From Winogradskyella marincola (GTDB lineage Bacteria > Bacteroidota > Bacteroidia > Flavobacteriales > Flavobacteriaceae), in contig NZ_JARSBN010000010.1 of NCBI RefSeq assembly GCF_029624125.1, positions 44,194 through 108,193 of the forward strand: a DNA stretch of 64,000 nt, in the 5' to 3' direction. Both the position numbers and the translations under genes were made by a program. Under the pieces are notes generated by a model. The model did not search any database. It was not told the origin of the DNA and worked only from the letters and a program-made list of their open reading frames with translations. This document shows, one piece after another, positions 24,474-33,836 of this stretch (its first letter is position 1; each line of letters starts with the position of its first letter).

Positions 24474-25631
24474 ATGGACAATAATTTCAAAATGGTAGCC
24501 AAAACCTTATTTGGTTTTGAAGATATATTAGCAAAAGAGCTAACACAACTTGGAGCAATGCAAGTAGAAAAAGGTGTTAGAAATGTAAGTTTTGTTGGTG
24601 ATAAGGGCTTTATGTACAAAGCTAACATGGGATTGCGTACAGCAATAAAAATTTTAAAACCTATAAAATCCTTTAGAGTTGCCAGAGAAGAAGATTTATA
24701 CAATAACGTAAAAAATATTAAGTGGGAAAACTACTTAAAATCTGACGGTTCTTTGGCTGTAGATGCTACAGTGCATCACAGTGTATTTACGCATTCTAAG
24801 TACACAGCTCTAAAAACCAAAGATGCTATTGTAGACCGTTTTAGAGAGCAAGATGGCAATAGGCCTAATATAGATTTACGTTTTCCAGATTTAAAAATAA
24901 ACGTGCATATAGATCGTCAACGTTGTACAATTTCATTAGATACTTCTGGTGAATCTCTACATAGACGAGGCTATAAAACAGCGACAAATATTGCTCCAAT
25001 AAGTGAAGTTTTGGCAGCAGGATTGATATTAATGAGTGGTTGGGATGGTCAGTCAGATTTTATGGATCCTATGTGTGGTAGTGGTACTATTTTGGCAGAA
25101 GCAGCTATGATTGCGTGTAACATTCCACCAAACTTAATGCGAAAGGAATTTGCTTTTGAGCGTTGGGAAGATTGGGATGTAGATTTGTTTGAAAAGATAG
25201 AAGAATCCCTTTTGAAGAAAACACGAGATTTTCATCATAAAATCTTAGGCTATGATAAGTCTCCTTCTGCAGTAAAAAAGGCAAAAGACAATATTAAAAA
25301 TGCGCATTTAGACGAGTTTGTACATATACAACACGAAGATTTCTTTAAAACCCAAAAGGCAGGTACAGCTAAGTTGCATATGGTCTTTAATCCACCTTAT
25401 GGTGAGCGTTTAGAGAATCTTAATATAGAAACGTTTTACGGAGATATTGGTGCTACACTAAAGCACGGTTACTCAAACACAGATGCATGGTTAGTAACAT
25501 CTAATCTTGAAGCTTTAAAATACATTGGTTTACGACCATCTCGAAAAATTAAAGTGTTTAACGCAAAATTAGAATCACGCTTAGTTAAATACGAAATGTA
25601 CGAAGGCAGCCGAAAAGCAAAGAAACAATAA
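24474..25631 (+). CDS. THUMP-domain RNA guanine-N2 methyltransferase (RlmL/YcbY N-half type)
   Basis: A 385-residue RNA methyltransferase. A TTG at 24462 could extend it, but the ATG at 24474 follows the -7 box better. Residues about 45-150 form a THUMP RNA-binding domain; the methyltransferase part has MDPMCGSGTILAEA (motif I) and NPPYGERL (catalytic NPPY motif typical of m2G enzymes). By similarity it modifies 23S rRNA G2445 (RlmL) or a tRNA guanine. It is a single gene, divergent from the small methyltransferase operon. Confidence 0.9.
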   Translation: MDNNFKMVAKTLFGFEDILAKELTQLGAMQVEKGVRNVSFVGDKGFMYKANMGLRTAIKILKPIKSFRVAREEDLYNNVKNIKWENYLKSDGSLAVDATVHHSVFTHSKYTALKTKDAIVDRFREQDGNRPNIDLRFPDLKINVHIDRQRCTISLDTSGESLHRRGYKTATNIAPISEVLAAGLILMSGWDGQSDFMDPMCGSGTILAEAAMIACNIPPNLMRKEFAFERWEDWDVDLFEKIEESLLKKTRDFHHKILGYDKSPSAVKKAKDNIKNAHLDEFVHIQHEDFFKTQKAGTAKLHMVFNPPYGERLENLNIETFYGDIGATLKHGYSNTDAWLVTSNLEALKYIGLRPSRKIKVFNAKLESRLVKYEMYEGSRKAKKQ

Positions 25632-25809
25632 GAAGGAAGGGACTATCTTTTTTTAATAATCCAGATGTCTTGTAGTGGTTAAGATTTTGTATCTGAAGTC
25701 AATTGTATGTGTTCTAAAACAGTAGTTGTTTTAAATAAATATTTTACGAATATCTCTGGGTGAAAAGTGGTGTAGATTCTGTGTAATTATTTGATAGTGT
25801 TTGTTTTAT

Positions 25810-25881
25810 TTATAACTCGCCTTGGTTGTGTTCTAAAATTTCAGACTCAGTTAGTTTTACTTTAAAATTATCTCTAGGCAT
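25810..25881 (-). CDS. Possible micropeptide, 23 aa
   Basis: ATG at 25881 (or 25893) reads a short, well-balanced peptide beginning MPRDNFKVKLTESEIL and ending HNQGEL. It lies in an otherwise empty 327-bp gap. The composition looks protein-like, but with no ribosome-binding site and only 23-27 codons this is tentative. Confidence 0.25.
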   Translation of the reverse strand: MPRDNFKVKLTESEILEHNQGEL

Positions 25882-25958
25882 GGTTAATAACATAATGAAT
25901 TTGGTTTAATTCACTCAGGATTAAAATAATAAGATATCAGATGTGCTACATTGAAAAG

Positions 25959-26432
25959 CTATTGTAGTGCTTCTAATTGTAAATTATAGTCGTATTGCAA
26001 ATCTTCATGAAGTACACTGATTTTTTTCTTTAAAGCCAGAATTTGTCTTTCGTATAGATTGCTCAGTGTTTTGTTTCTATGTATGGATGGTCTCAGTTCA
26101 TTGAGTTGTTCGCAAAAGTAGAGTAGAAGTTCCACTTCTGTAGATTTTTTATTAGAGTATCTGCTATACACTCTTATTTGACGCAAAATCTTTCTAATAG
26201 TCTTTTTCATGTAGAAGTAACTATCTGTGTTTATACCTTCAAATAATTCATCTAATGAAGACTTAACGCTATCTACATAACCATCTTCATCATGTGCTTC
26301 AAACAACAAATAGGTGAGCAGTGCTTTGTTTTCTTTTTTGAATTTACCAAGACGTAGACATAATTCTAATAAATCTTCTTTAGGTAAATCTTTAAGCTCT
26401 TTTTTTATGGTAACAATAGATTCAATCTTCAT
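25959..26432 (-). CDS. Hypothetical helical protein, 157 aa
   Basis: No recognised family. A highly charged, mostly alpha-helical soluble protein with heptad-like Leu/Ile spacing (for example LYERQILALKKKISVLHEDL near the end), suggesting a coiled coil or helical bundle. No signal peptide. It is the last gene of a minus-strand run after the DUF202 gene (27 bp) and the AprA-like methyltransferase, so it may share their transcript. The gap from here to the rRNA methyltransferase gene (25632-25958) holds only the possible micropeptide above. Confidence 0.65.
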   Translation of the reverse strand: MKIESIVTIKKELKDLPKEDLLELCLRLGKFKKENKALLTYLLFEAHDEDGYVDSVKSSLDELFEGINTDSYFYMKKTIRKILRQIRVYSRYSNKKSTEVELLLYFCEQLNELRPSIHRNKTLSNLYERQILALKKKISVLHEDLQYDYNLQLEALQ

Positions 26433-26459
26433 TTAAAGGCAAACATTTTTACAGATAAC

Positions 26460-26732
26460 TTAGTAGTGATTTCTTATGGTACGTCTTACTTTGAAAAGTC
26501 TAAAAATACCAATACATAATATAAAAGCCGAGACAATGATAAGGATAATACCATAAGATTTTAAGTCTGAAAAGAACTCTAATTTTAAGATGGTAACACC
26601 AGTTCCGAGAATTACCAAAAACGTTCTAAAGTAAGCTAAAAACGTACGTTCGTTAGCTAATTTGGTACGCTCTATAGCTAGCCAGTCTCTGGTAATTAAT
26701 GGTTTGTTTTCGTCTTTGTTTTTTTCTGGCAT
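26460..26732 (-). CDS. DUF202 small membrane protein
   Basis: A 90-residue protein of the DUF202/YidH family. The signature RDWLAIERTKLANERTFLAY leads into two membrane helices (about 40-54 and 60-80), followed by a basic tail. Members are uncharacterised integral membrane proteins. It starts 1 bp after the stop of the 28343-26733 methyltransferase gene, a coupling that suggests a shared function. Confidence 0.88.
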   Translation of the reverse strand: MPEKNKDENKPLITRDWLAIERTKLANERTFLAYFRTFLVILGTGVTILKLEFFSDLKSYGIILIIVSAFILCIGIFRLFKVRRTIRNHY

Positions 26733-28343
26733 TTAGTCTTTTCCTTTTAATAGATTAATACTTACTGTTGCTAGTTCGCTATCAGGAAATTTAGCAAAAT
26801 GCATATCGTCTGGTATTAAACCAGTTTTTTCGGCTATGCTTCTAAAAACATCTACTTCTACAATATACTGATCGCTGTAACCGTGTGTTGCATCGTAAGC
26901 TGTGGCCGCAGTTTTACCTATGTTTTTGGCAGCCAATTCAGGCGAAATGGTATGCAGCTCTATAATTAGCAAACCAAATTTATCTACATAAGGCTTCCAT
27001 TTACTTAGATGCTCTAATAGTGATGCTTCAACATCGTTGTTGTTTAAGCGACTTCCTTCACTAGCATAAGCACCAGAGGAAGTACTTGTAAAATCGTATG
27101 CTTTTTGTGGAGCTTCCCAAATACGATTGTGGTCTAAGAAGGTTCTTACGTTAAGCAAATCCTGAAGTTCTATATTGTAATCCTCTTTTAAGTCAGATGC
27201 TAGAATATCTGGTCTGCCAATATCTCCCCAAATAACCTTTGCCCAAATATCAGCAGAAATAAGGTTAGCTCTGGTAACTTTTAAAGCGGCTTTATTAAAG
27301 TCAGCACCAACTAAAAATAAAGGATGGTCATCTAGCATTTTTCCTCTTAGAGTTTGTTTTTCTATAATATTAAAAATATGCTCTATAAATGCACCATTAC
27401 CACAACCCATATCTAATATTCCTTTTGGTTGCAGATCTATAGGTCTGTTGAATAAATCAATTATAACTCTGTCAATCACCTTAAAATAGGTAGTATGTGC
27501 TCCTCCGCTTCCCCAAACATTCATTTCTCGGTGCACATGCTTTTCTGTATCGTTTGGTGAATCTGTTTTTAACACTAAAGGATTGCCAAAAATAAGTTCA
27601 TCGAGCTGAAGAAATGTAGGTATATAAGACACTGTAACACCATAAGCACTTGCACGCTTTGCAAAAAATAGACCTTTGTCTGTAAATTGGTAGGTGTCTC
27701 GTTTCTTTTTGAACCATCCTAGATGTGCAAAGAAGTCCAGGATTTTTTTAAAGCTTTCAGGATCTTTATGATATTCTTCAGCAGTAAAAGAAGCTTCCAT
27801 AAAATATTTGTGAAACAATCCATTAACACCTAGTAGTACAATGATAGGTCCAGCTATGGTGCCTTCTATATGCTTGTATATTTGATATTCTATAGAATCT
27901 TCATTAAAAATGTCTAAACCAAAGTTAGTTTCAAACTTTTTAAATATGCGCTCTAGAGCAATAAAAGCATCAGTACTTATCACTTTTTCGGTGGCGAATC
28001 TATCAGAATAACGTAAGAGATTTACGGCATCTTCATAAAGGTGTACCAGCTGAAAAGCTGCTTTAGATTTATCATTAATTTTGTAAACAATTGTATTGGT
28101 TTTATTGTTAAGGTCTTGCTCTAGCCAACCTTGAGAACACAGAATTCTAAGTGCTACATTAAGGTATCCTTCATTGGCACTAAACACTTCAGAAAGTGTT
28201 TTTAACTCTATGGATTCTTTTTCTAAAATGTAATTTAATACTTCTTTTTTATGAAGAGCAAATGCTGATGTTGCAGTTGCTATGCCATCTAAATGGCGAA
28301 AAATTATACCTCTAAGTTGAGATTTATCTGACTTTGTAAGCAT
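26733..28343 (-). CDS. Large SAM-dependent methyltransferase with helical N-terminus (AprA/polyketide-type MT-like)
   Basis: An upstream ATG at 28382 lies inside the preceding terminator; I use 28343 (MLTKSDKSQLRGIIFRHLDG), giving 536 residues. The N-terminal about 250 residues are helical with winged-helix-like stretches; the C-terminal half is a Rossmann methyltransferase with GILDMGCGNGAFIEH (motif I), VGADFNKAALKV and a long insert containing RTFLDHNRIWEAP. This arrangement resembles the methyltransferases embedded in AprA-like polyketide loading modules but stands alone. It is followed without gap by the DUF202 gene. Substrate unknown. Confidence 0.75.
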   Translation of the reverse strand: MLTKSDKSQLRGIIFRHLDGIATATSAFALHKKEVLNYILEKESIELKTLSEVFSANEGYLNVALRILCSQGWLEQDLNNKTNTIVYKINDKSKAAFQLVHLYEDAVNLLRYSDRFATEKVISTDAFIALERIFKKFETNFGLDIFNEDSIEYQIYKHIEGTIAGPIIVLLGVNGLFHKYFMEASFTAEEYHKDPESFKKILDFFAHLGWFKKKRDTYQFTDKGLFFAKRASAYGVTVSYIPTFLQLDELIFGNPLVLKTDSPNDTEKHVHREMNVWGSGGAHTTYFKVIDRVIIDLFNRPIDLQPKGILDMGCGNGAFIEHIFNIIEKQTLRGKMLDDHPLFLVGADFNKAALKVTRANLISADIWAKVIWGDIGRPDILASDLKEDYNIELQDLLNVRTFLDHNRIWEAPQKAYDFTSTSSGAYASEGSRLNNNDVEASLLEHLSKWKPYVDKFGLLIIELHTISPELAAKNIGKTAATAYDATHGYSDQYIVEVDVFRSIAEKTGLIPDDMHFAKFPDSELATVSINLLKGKD

Positions 28344-28371
28344 GAAAGATATATTAGTATTTAAATATAAA

Positions 28372-28397
28372 AAAACCATCATAAAAATGATGGTTTT
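28372..28397 (-). terminator. Intrinsic terminator of the E1 dehydrogenase gene
   Basis: Eleven-base-pair arms AAAACCATCAT/ATGATGGTTTT close a 4-base loop; on the minus strand a T-run follows. It sits 25 bp past the stop of the 28423-30834 gene and just upstream of the methyltransferase start. Confidence 0.9.
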
Positions 28398-28422
28398 GAA
28401 TGCGTTAATATTTCTATAAGAT

Positions 28423-30834
28423 TTATCTCAATTTAGGAAAATCTGAAGGGTTTGCTTCGTGCATAACATCATATACAGCTTCGAATATATCTTCTACAGA
28501 AGGTTTGGAAAAGTAATCTCCATCTGTACCATAAGCTGGTCTGTGAGGTTTAGCAGCTAATGTTTTTGGTTGGCTATCTAAATATTGAAAAGCATTTTGT
28601 TCGTTCAATATTTGGTCTAAAATGTAAGCTGATGCACCACCTTTTACATCTTCGTCTATAACCATAACACGATTGGTCTTGGCAACACTTTTTACAATGT
28701 CGTGGTCTAAATCAAACGGTAATAAAGACTGTACGTCAATAATCTCAGCATCGATTCCAACTTCTTGCAATTCTTTAGCAGCTTGCTCTACTAATCGAAG
28801 TGTTGAACCATAAGATACAAGTGTAATATCTTCACCTTCCTTAATAGTTTCTACAACTCCAATAGGTGTTTTAAATTCGCCTATATTACTCGGCATTTTT
28901 TCTTTTAGACGGTAACCATTAAGACACTCCACGATAAGAGCAGGTTCGTCACTTTCTAAAAGAGTGTTATAAAAACCAGCAGCTTTAGTCATGTTACGAG
29001 GTACTAAAACATGTATTCCTCTAATAAGGTTAAGGATACCTCCCATCTGAGATCCAGAGTGCCAGATACCTTCTAGTCTATGGCCACGCGTTCTTACAAT
29101 TAATGGAGCTTTTTGGCGACCTTTAGTTCTGTATTGTACAGTAGCCAAATCATCACTCATTATTTGCAGAGCGTATAGTATGTAATCTAAATACTGAATC
29201 TCTGCAATAGGTCTAAGACCTCTCATTGCCATACCAATACCTTGTCCTAAAATTGTAGCTTCTCTAATACCTGCATCAGAAACTCTAAGCTCACCAAACT
29301 TTTCTTGTAAACCTTCTAAGCCTTGGTTAACATCACCTATATGTCCTGCGTCTTCACCGAACACTAAAGCCTCAGGATACTTATTAAAAATGGCTTCAAA
29401 ATTATCTCTTAATATTACACGTCCATCCACTTCTGTAGTGTCTCCGTTGTACGTTGGTAATATTTCTTTTTGAAATTCTGCTTTATGCTTAGACTCGCTG
29501 TATAAGTGAGAGCTATACTTAGGTTGTATTTTTTCTATATAATTGTTTATCCAGTTTTGAAGCGCTAACTTTTCATTAGAATTTTCTGAAACTACATAGC
29601 GCAAAGTTTTACGAGCTGTAGATAGTATATCTTTTCTTAAAGGCTCGTCTATAGCGTCTAAATCATTTTTTAATTTAGAAATAAAAACACTGTTAGCGCT
29701 TGTGTTGGCTACACTTTCTATTAGAGATAATGCTTCTTGTTTTTCTTCTTTTATTGGGTTTATAAATGAAGACCAAGCCGCTTTTTTGCCATCTCTTACA
29801 GCTTTTTTAATATCTTTTTCTATGACAACTAACTCTTCGTCTGTTGCAATATTGTTGTCAATCATCCATTGACGCATCTGAGCATTACAATCGTACTCAG
29901 CTTCCCAAGCTAATCGTTCTTCATTTTTATAACGTTCGTGAGATCCAGAAGTAGAATGTCCTTGTGGTTGTGTTAACTCTTGTACATGAATCATTACAGG
30001 CACATGTTCTTTTCTTGCCACTTTTGCTGCACGTTGGTAAGTGTCTATTAACTCGGCATAGTTCCACCCGTTTACTCTAAAGATTTCGTAACCATTACTG
30101 TTATCATCTCTTTGAAATCCTTTTAAGATTTCAGATATATTCTCTTTTGTTGTTTGATGCTTTGCGTGTACGGAAATACCATACTCATCATCCCAAACAC
30201 TAATAACCATAGGTACTTGTAAAACACCTGCAGCATTTATGGTCTCAAAAAATAACCCTTCACTTGTACTGGCATTACCAATAGTTCCCCAAGCAATTTC
30301 ATTTCCTTCTTTAGAAAAGTTAGTAGTGTCAATGCCTTCTACATTTCTATATATTTTAGAAGCCTGAGCTAAACCTAATAATCTGGGCATTTGACCAGCA
30401 GTAGGTGAGATGTCTGCACTAGAATTTTTTTGCTCAGTTAAATTTTTCCAATTTCCGTTTTCGTCTAAACTGTGAGTTGCAAAATGACCTCCCATCTGGC
30501 GACCAGCAGACATTGGCTCTTCTTTTAAGTCTGTATTTGCATATAGACCAGCAAAGAATTGTTCAATGGTTAATTGACCAATAGCCATCATAAAGGTTTG
30601 GTCTCTGTAATAACCCGATCTAAAATCTCCATTATTAAAAGCTTTTGCCCAAGCAATTTGAGGCACTTCTTTACCGTCACCAAAAATCCCAAACTTAGCT
30701 TTACCAGTTAAAACCTCTCTACGACCAAGTAGACTACATTCTCTACTTGTAACAGCTAATTTGTAATCACTGATTACTTCTGTTTTAAAATCTTCGAAGG
30801 TAATTTCTGTTTTTGTATTGGGATTTATTTTCAT
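28423..30834 (-). CDS. Branched-chain 2-oxoacid dehydrogenase E1, fused alpha/beta subunits
   Basis: An 803-residue thiamine-diphosphate enzyme in which the E1-alpha (about 80-400) and E1-beta (about 470-790) chains are one polypeptide, as is common in Bacteroidota. The alpha part has the ThDP/Mg signature around GNASTSEGLFFETINAAG, with HYER-like HERYKNEE in the phosphorylation-loop region. The beta part has FGEDAGHIGD, LRGLRPIAEIQYLD and the C-terminal transketolase domain. It decarboxylates 2-oxoisovalerate-type substrates to feed iso-branched fatty acid synthesis. It is a single gene with its own promoter and terminator; E2 is not in the window. Confidence 0.9.
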   Translation of the reverse strand: MKINPNTKTEITFEDFKTEVISDYKLAVTSRECSLLGRREVLTGKAKFGIFGDGKEVPQIAWAKAFNNGDFRSGYYRDQTFMMAIGQLTIEQFFAGLYANTDLKEEPMSAGRQMGGHFATHSLDENGNWKNLTEQKNSSADISPTAGQMPRLLGLAQASKIYRNVEGIDTTNFSKEGNEIAWGTIGNASTSEGLFFETINAAGVLQVPMVISVWDDEYGISVHAKHQTTKENISEILKGFQRDDNSNGYEIFRVNGWNYAELIDTYQRAAKVARKEHVPVMIHVQELTQPQGHSTSGSHERYKNEERLAWEAEYDCNAQMRQWMIDNNIATDEELVVIEKDIKKAVRDGKKAAWSSFINPIKEEKQEALSLIESVANTSANSVFISKLKNDLDAIDEPLRKDILSTARKTLRYVVSENSNEKLALQNWINNYIEKIQPKYSSHLYSESKHKAEFQKEILPTYNGDTTEVDGRVILRDNFEAIFNKYPEALVFGEDAGHIGDVNQGLEGLQEKFGELRVSDAGIREATILGQGIGMAMRGLRPIAEIQYLDYILYALQIMSDDLATVQYRTKGRQKAPLIVRTRGHRLEGIWHSGSQMGGILNLIRGIHVLVPRNMTKAAGFYNTLLESDEPALIVECLNGYRLKEKMPSNIGEFKTPIGVVETIKEGEDITLVSYGSTLRLVEQAAKELQEVGIDAEIIDVQSLLPFDLDHDIVKSVAKTNRVMVIDEDVKGGASAYILDQILNEQNAFQYLDSQPKTLAAKPHRPAYGTDGDYFSKPSVEDIFEAVYDVMHEANPSDFPKLR

Positions 30835-30856
30835 ATTGGTCGAATTTTTGGAGATA

Positions 30857-30887
30857 CAAATGTACTAAATATCGACCTTTTGTGCAA
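30857..30887 (-). promoter_or_regulatory. Promoter of the E1 dehydrogenase gene (TTG, 20 bp, TACATTTG)
   Basis: The minus strand carries TTG and, 20 bp later, TACATTTG, an exact fit to the Bacteroidota -33/-7 pattern. It lies 23 bp before the ATG at 30834. GGTCGA/TCGACC arms flank it. Confidence 0.65.
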
Positions 30888-30951
30888 TAGCTGAAATAAG
30901 TATGATTTTAAATAATTCTCAGCATAAGTGCTTTTTTGTTGGTTTTTGCTT

Positions 30952-30980
30952 AAAAAAACTCAAAAAATTAACATTTGAGT
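30952..30980 (-). terminator. Terminator after the M1-like/barrel protein gene
   Basis: On the minus strand ACTCAAA and TTTGAGT arms are followed by a run of T; it begins about 10 bp after the stop codon at 30990. Confidence 0.65.
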
Positions 30981-30989
30981 AAGAATATG

Positions 30990-33836
30990 CTAATACCATT
31001 TGCGTCTAAATAGACCTAAAAGTACTTGAGGGTCTACCGTAATGATAAAACGAATGCGCTCTCCGTAATTTGGCTCTGCAATTTCCCATCCAAGGTTAGA
31101 GTAAACCGGGAAATATAATTCAAAATAGTCTTCCACCAAGTTGAGCCTTACACCAGAGTCGTATACAAAATGAGCGCTGTCAAATTTATTTTTAACCAAA
31201 CCAAGGTCTCCATAAGCTTGAATGTACCTCCATATAGATGTGCTAAAGTTGGCCGTAGTCATCCATTGATTTGCAAAAGGTGTATCTAGCACAGACTTAA
31301 AACCACCATCTGCAATAATAAGTTGTTGGCTAAATAAGCCAGCAGCTTCTGAGCGGCCTAAGTAGTTTAGGTCAAATAAATAATCTGTTGGTCGGTCTAA
31401 ACCAAAACTAAAAAAGTCTGAGCTTGGATCTGTGTCATTATTAAGAAATATACCAGCAAATAATCTAAGATTAATATTTCTGTTACCTTGTGTTAGCTTT
31501 CTAAATTCATAACTCAAGGAAAGCTTGCTAAAGTTGTTAGCCAATTGTAAATCTGAACTAAAACTAGAGAAGTTAATTCTTCCAGGATTGTAATGCGTGT
31601 ATCTTAAGTTGAAAACATTATAGTCTGGCTCATTGATTTCTACTGTAGCGTTTTCGCCCAGATCTCTGTTAATACTTACAAATCTGGCGGTAATATTGTC
31701 TATTTGATCTGCTCTAAAATCTTTATCATTTCTAAAACTTAATGACAAAGTAGGGCGAATCCTGGTGAAAAATGCATCTTCAGCAAAGGATTGGTAACCA
31801 GCATTAATACCATAAGTAATGTCGTATAAGTTTTTGTTTTCAATATTGTGAGTGTAAAATATCGACGTAGATCCTGTTAACGATTTAGATTTTGTTGCGT
31901 ATTGCGGAGAAAATCTATAGTTAAGTCGCTTCCTTAATATGGTTTTGTTATAGACTTTTGTGCCTAACGTTAGTCCATCATAGATATTATTAAACTCAAC
32001 CAATGGCATAAAAAAGACTTGGTTGTAATAAGGATCTTCAATATCCTTAAATAACCTAAACTGAAGTGGTTTATTGCTTATAAACGAACCATTAACAGAT
32101 TTGTAATTATCACGTTGATTAAACTCTGGTATAACGTTGTTATAATCTAAAACAAACTTATCGGTTTGGTTTTTTGGTAAGTTTATGGTTTTTGTGCCTT
32201 TAATGTTTTCTACCCATTTCTTACCAATTACAGAATCGTTGCTAATACTGTAAAGCGAAATAGGCATATTGTTATTGCGCTTATTTTTTACAGTAACTTT
32301 TATAGAGTCTTCTGTTGTTACAACACTTTTAATTTTGAAATCTATCTTTTTGCGCGTACCTATATAATCGTTAAAAAACCAATCGATATTTTTTGAAGTT
32401 TTCGTATTAACAAAAGCTTCAAAATCTGAAATTTTAGTGTTTTGGTTTAGTCTGTTTTGTTTTAAAAATTCTGTAATTGTTTCAGACAAATCAATATCGT
32501 CTGTAAACTTGTCTAGATAGTTAAGACCCACACCAGCTTTGTATTTTCCAGCGATATTGGCATTAAATTTTATTAAAGAGTCTTTAGATGTGGTTAAAGG
32601 TTGATCTCTGTTTTTTCTTGCAATTTCCATAGAATACAAGAAATACTGAAAATTAAAATCTACATCTGCAGCATGAAAAGCTCTAATTCCCCAAACATTA
32701 GCCAATGTTCCTAATAACTTCATGTCTGGATAATAGTCTTCAACATATTTTATCATGTAATAAATTTGAAGCCCTTCAGACAACCAATGTTCTTTTCTTG
32801 GGTTAAGTAATAATATGTTGTTTATATATTTCTTTAAGGCGCTTTTTAGCAGTTTTAATTCATATTGAAATTGATCTGGAAAAGGTCTAAGAAAATCTGG
32901 TAATTGGTTAAGACCATACAATGGATTTTTGCCATAATCTATTCTGGAAACCAAAAGTCTTTTATGCGGATATTCTCCTAAGTTTTCAATAAGAAACTTA
33001 GTGATTTTGTCTGTAAGAATCGCTTTGTCAGGACCAGGTAAACCACTTTCGTTAATGTTAGATACAACTATTAAGTCATCGGTTTGCACAGAGCGAAACA
33101 TTGGAAACTTTTGAAGCGCTAAGTAGGTGTCCGTTCTGTCTTTTCCAAAATATAATGTTGACTGTCTTTTGGTATCTTTGTTTGGTACTGCAGATAACAG
33201 ATCTAGCTCAGATGTTGGTCTGTAATTGATTGGGTGTTCAATGGTAATTTTTACATCAGACTTTGGAATAAAAAGATCATCGAGATTTTTATTGCTGTAG
33301 TAATGCCATTCGCCATCGTAAACTGCAGGTGTTATGTACCAGTATTTTAGTTCAAAATCTTTATTCTTGGTAATACCATAATCGGTAAATGTAGCATCTG
33401 GTAATACTAAAGCATAGCTTAAGTTTATATTGTACGATTCGCCAGGAAGTAGCACCTTACTTAAGCTTACTCTTAATACATCAGGATGTTTAGCTAGATG
33501 CTCAAAATTAAGGTTAGACTTGTCATTATTATCGGTAATGCCAGTTATTAGTGTAAATCCACGTTGTTCGCTTTTTGCCAGATGAAACTTTGTGCTAAAC
33601 TCTTCTTCAAAACGTTTGGCTAAAGGTGTAGATTTAGTAGAATAACTGTTGTTCCAGTCGTGTAGGTAAATTTCGTTTAAGCTATCTCTTGTCTCGTTTT
33701 TATAGATTATAGTTTGAGATATTGTAATTGTTTTTGTTTCAACATCAACATTTGCATTAACGTCAATGTAATTTTGACCATAAACAGATGAACAAAAAAG
33801 ACAAAGTAGGTATGATATGAAAATTCTTTTTATCAA
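30990..33836 (-). CDS. M1-like (aminopeptidase-fold) protein with degenerate zinc motif, fused to an outer-membrane beta-barrel
   Basis: A 948-residue protein with signal peptide (cut after VYG). Residues about 20-500 follow the M1 aminopeptidase layout: beta domain, then YGLNQLPDF (the GxMEN-like position, about 307-315) and WLSEGLQIYY (351-360) with the third zinc ligand Glu354. The HExxH that should precede it is replaced by SALKK at 332-336, so zinc catalysis is unlikely. From about 590 a series of amphipathic strands ending in RRKWY reads as an outer-membrane barrel. It is coupled by a 4-bp overlap to the upstream secreted EEP gene. Inactive or repurposed peptidase is my inference. Confidence 0.75.
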   Translation of the reverse strand: MIKRIFISYLLCLFCSSVYGQNYIDVNANVDVETKTITISQTIIYKNETRDSLNEIYLHDWNNSYSTKSTPLAKRFEEEFSTKFHLAKSEQRGFTLITGITDNNDKSNLNFEHLAKHPDVLRVSLSKVLLPGESYNINLSYALVLPDATFTDYGITKNKDFELKYWYITPAVYDGEWHYYSNKNLDDLFIPKSDVKITIEHPINYRPTSELDLLSAVPNKDTKRQSTLYFGKDRTDTYLALQKFPMFRSVQTDDLIVVSNINESGLPGPDKAILTDKITKFLIENLGEYPHKRLLVSRIDYGKNPLYGLNQLPDFLRPFPDQFQYELKLLKSALKKYINNILLLNPRKEHWLSEGLQIYYMIKYVEDYYPDMKLLGTLANVWGIRAFHAADVDFNFQYFLYSMEIARKNRDQPLTTSKDSLIKFNANIAGKYKAGVGLNYLDKFTDDIDLSETITEFLKQNRLNQNTKISDFEAFVNTKTSKNIDWFFNDYIGTRKKIDFKIKSVVTTEDSIKVTVKNKRNNNMPISLYSISNDSVIGKKWVENIKGTKTINLPKNQTDKFVLDYNNVIPEFNQRDNYKSVNGSFISNKPLQFRLFKDIEDPYYNQVFFMPLVEFNNIYDGLTLGTKVYNKTILRKRLNYRFSPQYATKSKSLTGSTSIFYTHNIENKNLYDITYGINAGYQSFAEDAFFTRIRPTLSLSFRNDKDFRADQIDNITARFVSINRDLGENATVEINEPDYNVFNLRYTHYNPGRINFSSFSSDLQLANNFSKLSLSYEFRKLTQGNRNINLRLFAGIFLNNDTDPSSDFFSFGLDRPTDYLFDLNYLGRSEAAGLFSQQLIIADGGFKSVLDTPFANQWMTTANFSTSIWRYIQAYGDLGLVKNKFDSAHFVYDSGVRLNLVEDYFELYFPVYSNLGWEIAEPNYGERIRFIITVDPQVLLGLFRRKWY

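Noticed and set aside
30990..33836. Calling this gene an active M1 aminopeptidase
   Set aside because: The HExxH zinc motif is replaced by SALKK, so activity is not supported.
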